A DNA stretch of 9,903 bases, from positions 1 to 9,903 of the forward strand of contig JAFDJF010000033.1 in NCBI GenBank assembly GCA_019307645.1, given 5' to 3'. The position numbers and the translations under genes were made by a program. The stretch comes from Deltaproteobacteria bacterium (GTDB lineage: Bacteria > Desulfobacterota > DSM-4660 > Desulfatiglandales > Desulfatiglandaceae). Positions 6,513-9,903 of this stretch are shown one piece after another (the first letter of the stretch is position 1; the number at the start of each line of letters is the position of its first letter). Below the pieces are notes generated by a model, which was not told the origin of the DNA, ran no database searches, and worked only from the letters and a program-made list of their open reading frames with translations.

Positions 6513-6561
6513 ACCAGACGCCCACAACCGTGTGCCTTACACCGTATGCCGTACACCGTGC
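6513..6561 (+). repeat. Heptad-period array, RCCGTAC type, abutting the RNB gene
   Basis: Seven contiguous 7-nt units alternate between A and G as first base: ACCAGAC, GCCCACA, then ACCGTGT, GCCTTAC, and ACCGTAT, GCCGTAC, ACCGTGC. The higher-order period is therefore 14 nt. The last unit ends on the first base of the RNB stop codon (6561-6563 on the minus strand), so the array reaches the end of the gene exactly. Confidence 0.6.
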
Positions 6562-8588
6562 TATTCCACATATTCCAGCTTGATCACGTCATCCCACGGG
6601 TCCGCTTTTCTAACCTCCACCAGGATTTCCTCGCCCGGCTGGAGAATGACCCCCTCTCTTCGACCTATTTCCGTGACAAGGAAAAAATCACTCAAAACGA
6701 TACGATACTTTCGTCTGAATTCGTCGAGGACAAGCGCCCTGTATTTTTCACCACGCTTCCGGCTGAGATATTTCAGAATCCAGTAGCGGATGCGATTTCG
6801 TTTTATGTTCTGAAAATCTTTGATTACAGGCTCAACAAAGACCCTGATTTCCTGAAGCTCTTTCGCATTATAAACCGGCGCCTCCCCCATGAGAAAATTT
6901 TTGATCTGGCGCTGAACCACCAGATCAAAATACCTGCGTATTGGAGATGTAGCGTGGATATAGGCATCAAGGCCCAATCCGCTGTGAGGGCCGGCGCTTG
7001 TTTCAATGTGAGCCGGACTTAGCTTACGACGCTGTTTGAAAACATAGTAGACATACCCGGCTTCGTCTTCGGACAGTCTTTCGGAAGGCTCCGCCTGTGT
7101 TCTGAAAAGAACCGGGATTTGATTATCCCTGCAGAATCTTGCTGCCAGCCAGTTATAAAGGATCATCAATTCCGCGATGATCATTCGCGAGGGTGTATCC
7201 TGATCATCCTGTTTAAAATAAAATGATGAATCATCATTAAAAATCACCTGCAGCTCAGGGAGAGAAAGCCTGAGGGCATCATGGTTCATCCTTTCCTGCT
7301 GCAATCGCCGGCTCATCCGGTACATTTCCTGAAGCATCTGCATCAGTTTTTCAGAGGCATCTAAGTTAAGGTCCGGAGACCGCCCTTCTGTGTTCAGAAT
7401 GTCGTCTCCGTGTTCGTAGGTCAGTTTCTGCCGGACCCTGATTACGCTTGTTACAAACCGGTAATCCAGCAGCTTTCCGCTTTTCTCAAATCGTGTCAAA
7501 AGGGAAACAGCCGGCCTGTCGCATCCCTGAATCAGGCTCAGGGTGTCGTGGGACAGATCGTTCGGGATCATGGATATCTGTCTGCGTGACAAATACAGTG
7601 TTGCACCCCTTTTTACCGCCTCATTATCAAGGATGCTGTCCGGTAAAATGGTTTCGGCCACATCTGCAATGTGGATGCCGAGATGGAGTTCATCTCCGAC
7701 GATTTCAAGGCTCACCGCATCATCAAAATCATGGGTGAGAGGCCCGTCTATGGTTATAATGAATAAATTTCTCAAGTCCTCACGGCCGTCAAAACCAGTT
7801 TCAGCCCCGGCCAGACGGGACGATTCTTCCATCTGTTTTTCAGTAAAGGACGTCTCGACGCCCGATCGCAGAAGAGCCAGGTTTTCATCCTCCTCCCAGA
7901 TGCCTAGACGGATAAGCAAATCTCTGGCCATCTGAATGTCAGATATGCCCGCCTTTGAAAGCATTTCTTTCCCGTATTTGGCCTCAGGGGTATCCGCCCA
8001 GTAAAGGGCCAGCTGAACAAGCAGGCTGACGATGTACTCTTTGTGGGGAGGATCTTCGGGACTTCTGCCGTTTTGTACATCTTTCAACCAGGCACTTCCA
8101 TGGGTGAGCCTTTCCTCTCTCAGTGCCTCTTCTTCTTTCAGTCTCAGGATCTGTTCAACCTTTTCCTCAGAATTAGCCAGAAACCGGCCATCCTTCATCT
8201 TGAAATGAAGTTTGTCTTCAAACAGCACCCGCACCAGGGCGGACAGATGATCGTCAGTGATGTCCCGGCCAAAAGCCAGTTGGGCCAGATACCGGTTGTC
8301 AAAACCCTCCTTTTCATCCCGGGTCAGCTCCCAGAGCTCTTCAAGGTCAATCTGTCCCATCAGATTGATCCTCATGTCTTCTGCCTGCCTGAGTCTCGCC
8401 AGTAACTCTTCCCTTGGTTTTGAAATATTTATGTTTGAGTCTGAAATGAGAATAGCCCTTTTTGGCGAAAGTTTGACTTCACGGTTCGAGGCAGTCAACA
8501 GGTGAAGGCTTGTCCCCTTGTCCTGAATGCATATGGTGCAGACAAACTTTCCATGATCAATGTATTCTATTATCTTCCCCTGGCTCAT
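6561..8588 (-). CDS. RNase II-family (RNB domain) exoribonuclease
   Basis: A 675-residue 3'-to-5' exoribonuclease of the RNase II/R family, involved in RNA turnover. The RNB core runs from about 270 to 570. Catalytic metal-binding acids are all present with E. coli RNase II spacing in TIDGPLTHDFDDA: Asp281, Asp287, Asp289, Asp290. HIADV (306-310) and the ATSPIRRYFDL motif (546-556) with its conserved Arg pair are intact. The N-terminal 250 residues do not show clear cold-shock domains. They carry a small beta domain (about 3-48) and a charged helical region, recalling the cyanobacterial/chloroplast/Deinococcus type where a winged helix replaces them. The last 60 residues look like a reduced S1 domain. 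No good ribosome-binding site precedes the ATG. The gene converges on purB. Function as a nuclease is well supported; substrate preference is not. Confidence 0.9.
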   Translation of the reverse strand: MSQGKIIEYIDHGKFVCTICIQDKGTSLHLLTASNREVKLSPKRAILISDSNINISKPREELLARLRQAEDMRINLMGQIDLEELWELTRDEKEGFDNRYLAQLAFGRDITDDHLSALVRVLFEDKLHFKMKDGRFLANSEEKVEQILRLKEEEALREERLTHGSAWLKDVQNGRSPEDPPHKEYIVSLLVQLALYWADTPEAKYGKEMLSKAGISDIQMARDLLIRLGIWEEDENLALLRSGVETSFTEKQMEESSRLAGAETGFDGREDLRNLFIITIDGPLTHDFDDAVSLEIVGDELHLGIHIADVAETILPDSILDNEAVKRGATLYLSRRQISMIPNDLSHDTLSLIQGCDRPAVSLLTRFEKSGKLLDYRFVTSVIRVRQKLTYEHGDDILNTEGRSPDLNLDASEKLMQMLQEMYRMSRRLQQERMNHDALRLSLPELQVIFNDDSSFYFKQDDQDTPSRMIIAELMILYNWLAARFCRDNQIPVLFRTQAEPSERLSEDEAGYVYYVFKQRRKLSPAHIETSAGPHSGLGLDAYIHATSPIRRYFDLVVQRQIKNFLMGEAPVYNAKELQEIRVFVEPVIKDFQNIKRNRIRYWILKYLSRKRGEKYRALVLDEFRRKYRIVLSDFFLVTEIGRREGVILQPGEEILVEVRKADPWDDVIKLEYVE

Positions 8589-8606
8589 CTATACTCTGCT
8601 CGCAGA

Positions 8607-8648
8607 TTACTGGTTACTGGTTGCCGGTTACTGGATACTGATCACTCT
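8607..8648 (+). repeat. Heptad-period array, TTACTGG type
   Basis: Six contiguous 7-nt units: TTACTGG twice, TTGCCGG, TTACTGG, then ATACTGA and TCACTCT. Three units are identical. The array starts 19 nt upstream of the RNB start codon, inside what should be its leader or promoter region, where I find no convincing sigma-70 boxes. Confidence 0.65.
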
Positions 8649-8660
8649 TGTAACTACCCC

Positions 8661-8688
8661 GGTTCAGGGTTCACGGTTCACGGTTAAA
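8661..8688 (+). repeat. Heptad-period array, GGTTCAC type, inverted partner of 8830-8850
   Basis: Four contiguous 7-nt units: GGTTCAG, GGTTCAC twice, GGTTAAA. Positions 8668-8688 are an inverted copy of 8830-8850 with two mismatches in 21, both arms ending inward in GGTTAAA. The pair spans 183 bp. The sequence between (8689-8829) shows no gene, hairpin or promoter that I can support. Confidence 0.65.
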
Positions 8689-8829
8689 CCCAATTTTGTC
8701 GAAATTTTCTTCATGTTTCCAAAGCGACATAGCGTGTTCCTTGGACTTTGTGTGCAAAACCGTTTAGCATATCAAAAAATCGGATGAATAGGGTGTTTGT
8801 CTAAAGAATAGAGCCCTTCCTTCATCGCT

Positions 8830-8869
8830 TTTAACCTTGAACCCTGAACCTTATAACCTGAGTAGTTAC
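8830..8869 (-). repeat. Heptad-period array, AACCTTG type, joined to copy 2 of the CCTGAGTAGTTA word
   Basis: AACCTTG, AACCCTG, AACCTTA and TAACCTG run in 7-nt phase (8833-8860) and are the reverse complement of the GGTTCA type. The last units merge into the 22-nt word (8847-8868) shared with 3998-4019. The unit series and the conserved core AACCTGAGTAGTTA are fused here, which suggests one composite repeat family. Confidence 0.6.
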
Positions 8870-8957
8870 TCACTCTTTTGCTTTTCGACCTTCTTTGTTA
8901 CTTACCAAAACAGCAAAATCACTTCAATCTTCAATCACCGGTCATAATTCGTCAACT

Positions 8958-9002
8958 AAAAAAACGCCCCGCTCACGAAGAATATCCTCCGCAAGCAGGG
9001 CG
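8958..9002 (-). terminator. Strong intrinsic terminator of the 3-hydroxyacyl-CoA dehydrogenase gene
   Basis: Read on the minus strand, 9002-8965 folds into a continuous 17-pair stem with an ATAT loop (8985-8982), then seven T (8964-8958). The stem has five G-U wobble pairs and no mismatch. On the plus strand the same five positions become A-C mismatches, so the structure is specific to the minus-strand RNA. It lies 61 nt past the dehydrogenase stop at 9063. It should end that transcript and separate it from the RNB gene 370 bp further on. Confidence 0.9.
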
Positions 9003-9062
9003 CATGTTTACATCAACCTGCTGCTACGTAATGGCAATCAAAACCACCAGGCAGAAAAACGA

Positions 9063-9903
9063 TTATTTTTTCCTGTAATCGTAGAAACCCATACCAACTT
9101 TCGCGCCTAATCGGCCTGCTGCAACCATGTTGCCGATGAGGGGGCACATGCAGTACTTGTCTCCGCCTCTCCTGATGTGGAGGTCTTCCAGAACATGCTG
9201 CACCGTATCCAGTCCGATGAAATCCATCAATTGAACCGGACCCACAGGCCAGTTGAAACCGTTGATAAATGCCTTGTCAATGTCTTCCTTTGAGGCAACG
9301 CCTTCATACACGCAGTAAGCAACCTCGTTTAACAGGGGAGCCATTGTCCTGTTGGTCAGGAACCCCGGGCAATCCACTTTGATCTCACAAGGTTCCTTGC
9401 CAATCTCTCTGCAGAACTGTAAAGAGGCCGCAGCTGTTTCATCACTTGTCTGCAGTGCGCGCACAACCTCCACAAGCCTCATATGAGTAGGGGGCTGATG
9501 GAAGTGAATGATGATGAACTTATCCTGTTTTTCTTCTTTTAATACTGAAGCCATGGGAGTGGCCTGAAGAGCAGACGTATTTGATGACAGGATACATTCG
9601 GGCTTACATATTTCAGCCAGCTGTTTGAACACATCCTGTTTGATCTTGAGATCCTCAAAAACCGCCTCAATAACCAGATCAACATCTTTAAGCTCTTCCA
9701 TGCTGTTGACCAGCTTGATGTTCCCAAGGATTCTTTCTTTGTCTTCTTCGGTCATCTTGCCTTTTTTGATCCTGCCGTCGATATTCTTCGTGGCAAAGGC
9801 AACGGCCTTTTCGCCGGCGCCCTCGACTGAATCATACCCATAGGTTTCTTTACCCGCCTGGGCACACACCTGCAGGATACCTCTTCCCATTTGGCCTAAG
9901 CCT
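9063..9903 (-). CDS. 3-hydroxyacyl-CoA dehydrogenase, N-terminus cut by the window edge
   Basis: 279 residues are visible; the start lies beyond the right edge. The frame stays open past the internal Met at 9890 and reads GLGQMGRGI, the glycine-rich NAD-binding motif, so translation starts further upstream and perhaps 10-30 residues are missing. The enzyme oxidises 3-hydroxyacyl-CoA to 3-ketoacyl-CoA with NAD in beta-oxidation or runs in reverse in butyryl-CoA formation. Visible features: a Rossmann domain with DLVIEAVFED and SSNTSAL; the catalytic His in IIIHFHQPP; LVEVVRA; then CPGFLTNR with its conserved Asn; and a C-terminal helical domain ending KVGMGFYDYRKK. The family's HFFNP reads HFHQP here, so the active-site Asn is Gln. 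It is a stand-alone type, not fused to a hydratase. A strong terminator follows. Confidence 0.93.
   Translation of the reverse strand, partial: GLGQMGRGILQVCAQAGKETYGYDSVEGAGEKAVAFATKNIDGRIKKGKMTEEDKERILGNIKLVNSMEELKDVDLVIEAVFEDLKIKQDVFKQLAEICKPECILSSNTSALQATPMASVLKEEKQDKFIIIHFHQPPTHMRLVEVVRALQTSDETAAASLQFCREIGKEPCEIKVDCPGFLTNRTMAPLLNEVAYCVYEGVASKEDIDKAFINGFNWPVGPVQLMDFIGLDTVQHVLEDLHIRRGGDKYCMCPLIGNMVAAGRLGAKVGMGFYDYRKK

Noticed and set aside
6546..7022. Open frame of 158 codons on the plus strand
   Set aside because: It is antisense to the RNB catalytic region, which has all its motifs intact on the other strand.
8607..8869. CRISPR-like array
   Set aside because: The units are 7 nt, contiguous and without spacers, and there are no cas genes.
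8878..9110. Small plus-strand open frames in the gap before the dehydrogenase gene
   Set aside because: They run through the minus-strand terminator and into the dehydrogenase gene antisense, and lack ribosome-binding sites and any recognisable motif.
858..9903. A linked fatty-acid degradation operon made of the crotonase and dehydrogenase genes
   Set aside because: The two genes are 7.4 kb apart, on opposite strands, each with its own signals and unrelated genes between.

Overview
The window reads as an ordinary chromosomal segment of a moderate-GC Gram-negative bacterium. Its gene families (a DUF4390 exported protein, a divergent stand-alone EF-G, an RNase II-type RNB protein with a non-canonical N-terminus, and beta-oxidation-type crotonase and 3-hydroxyacyl-CoA dehydrogenase genes) best fit a Deltaproteobacterium/Desulfobacterota, probably a sulfate-reducer-like lineage. 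That placement is an inference from family content and from the style of intergenic repeats, not from a marker gene.

Layout, left to right. A minus-strand DUF4390 protein (70-648) probably continues into another gene off the left edge. It is divergent from a plus-strand crotonase-family gene (858-1658). A minus-strand EF-G-like translational GTPase (1749-3779) converges on the crotonase gene, and its intrinsic terminator overlaps the crotonase stop codon. A plus-strand HhH-GPD DNA glycosylase (4052-4753) diverges from the EF-G gene. It is followed by a 181-bp inverted-repeat element and then plus-strand purB (5015-6307). A repeat-rich gap separates purB from a convergent minus-strand RNB exoribonuclease gene (6561-8588). 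A second repeat-rich gap of 474 bp (8589-9062) leads to a minus-strand 3-hydroxyacyl-CoA dehydrogenase gene cut by the right edge (9063-9903). A very strong hairpin terminator follows that gene.

The genes do not form one pathway. They cover purine synthesis (purB), acyl-CoA metabolism (two genes, 7.4 kb apart and on opposite strands), translation, RNA decay and DNA repair. Apart from the possible pair at the left edge, each looks like its own transcription unit. I see no defence system, prophage, transposase, CRISPR array, tRNA or rRNA.

The unexplained signal lies between the genes. Six stretches in the gaps at 6308-6560 and 8589-9062 carry degenerate tandem repeats with a strict 7-nt period but a different heptamer in each. 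Two of them form an inverted pair about 183 bp across. A word of about 22 nt ending in CCTGAGTAGTTA is shared by two distant gaps. The 181-bp element before purB has 34-bp terminal inverted repeats that are themselves built from 8-nt units. Several proteins also have substitutions at normally conserved positions: the EF-G domain IV tip, a catalytic Glu replaced by Gln in the crotonase, Asn replaced by Gln in the dehydrogenase, and a missing catalytic Lys and fourth cluster Cys in the glycosylase.
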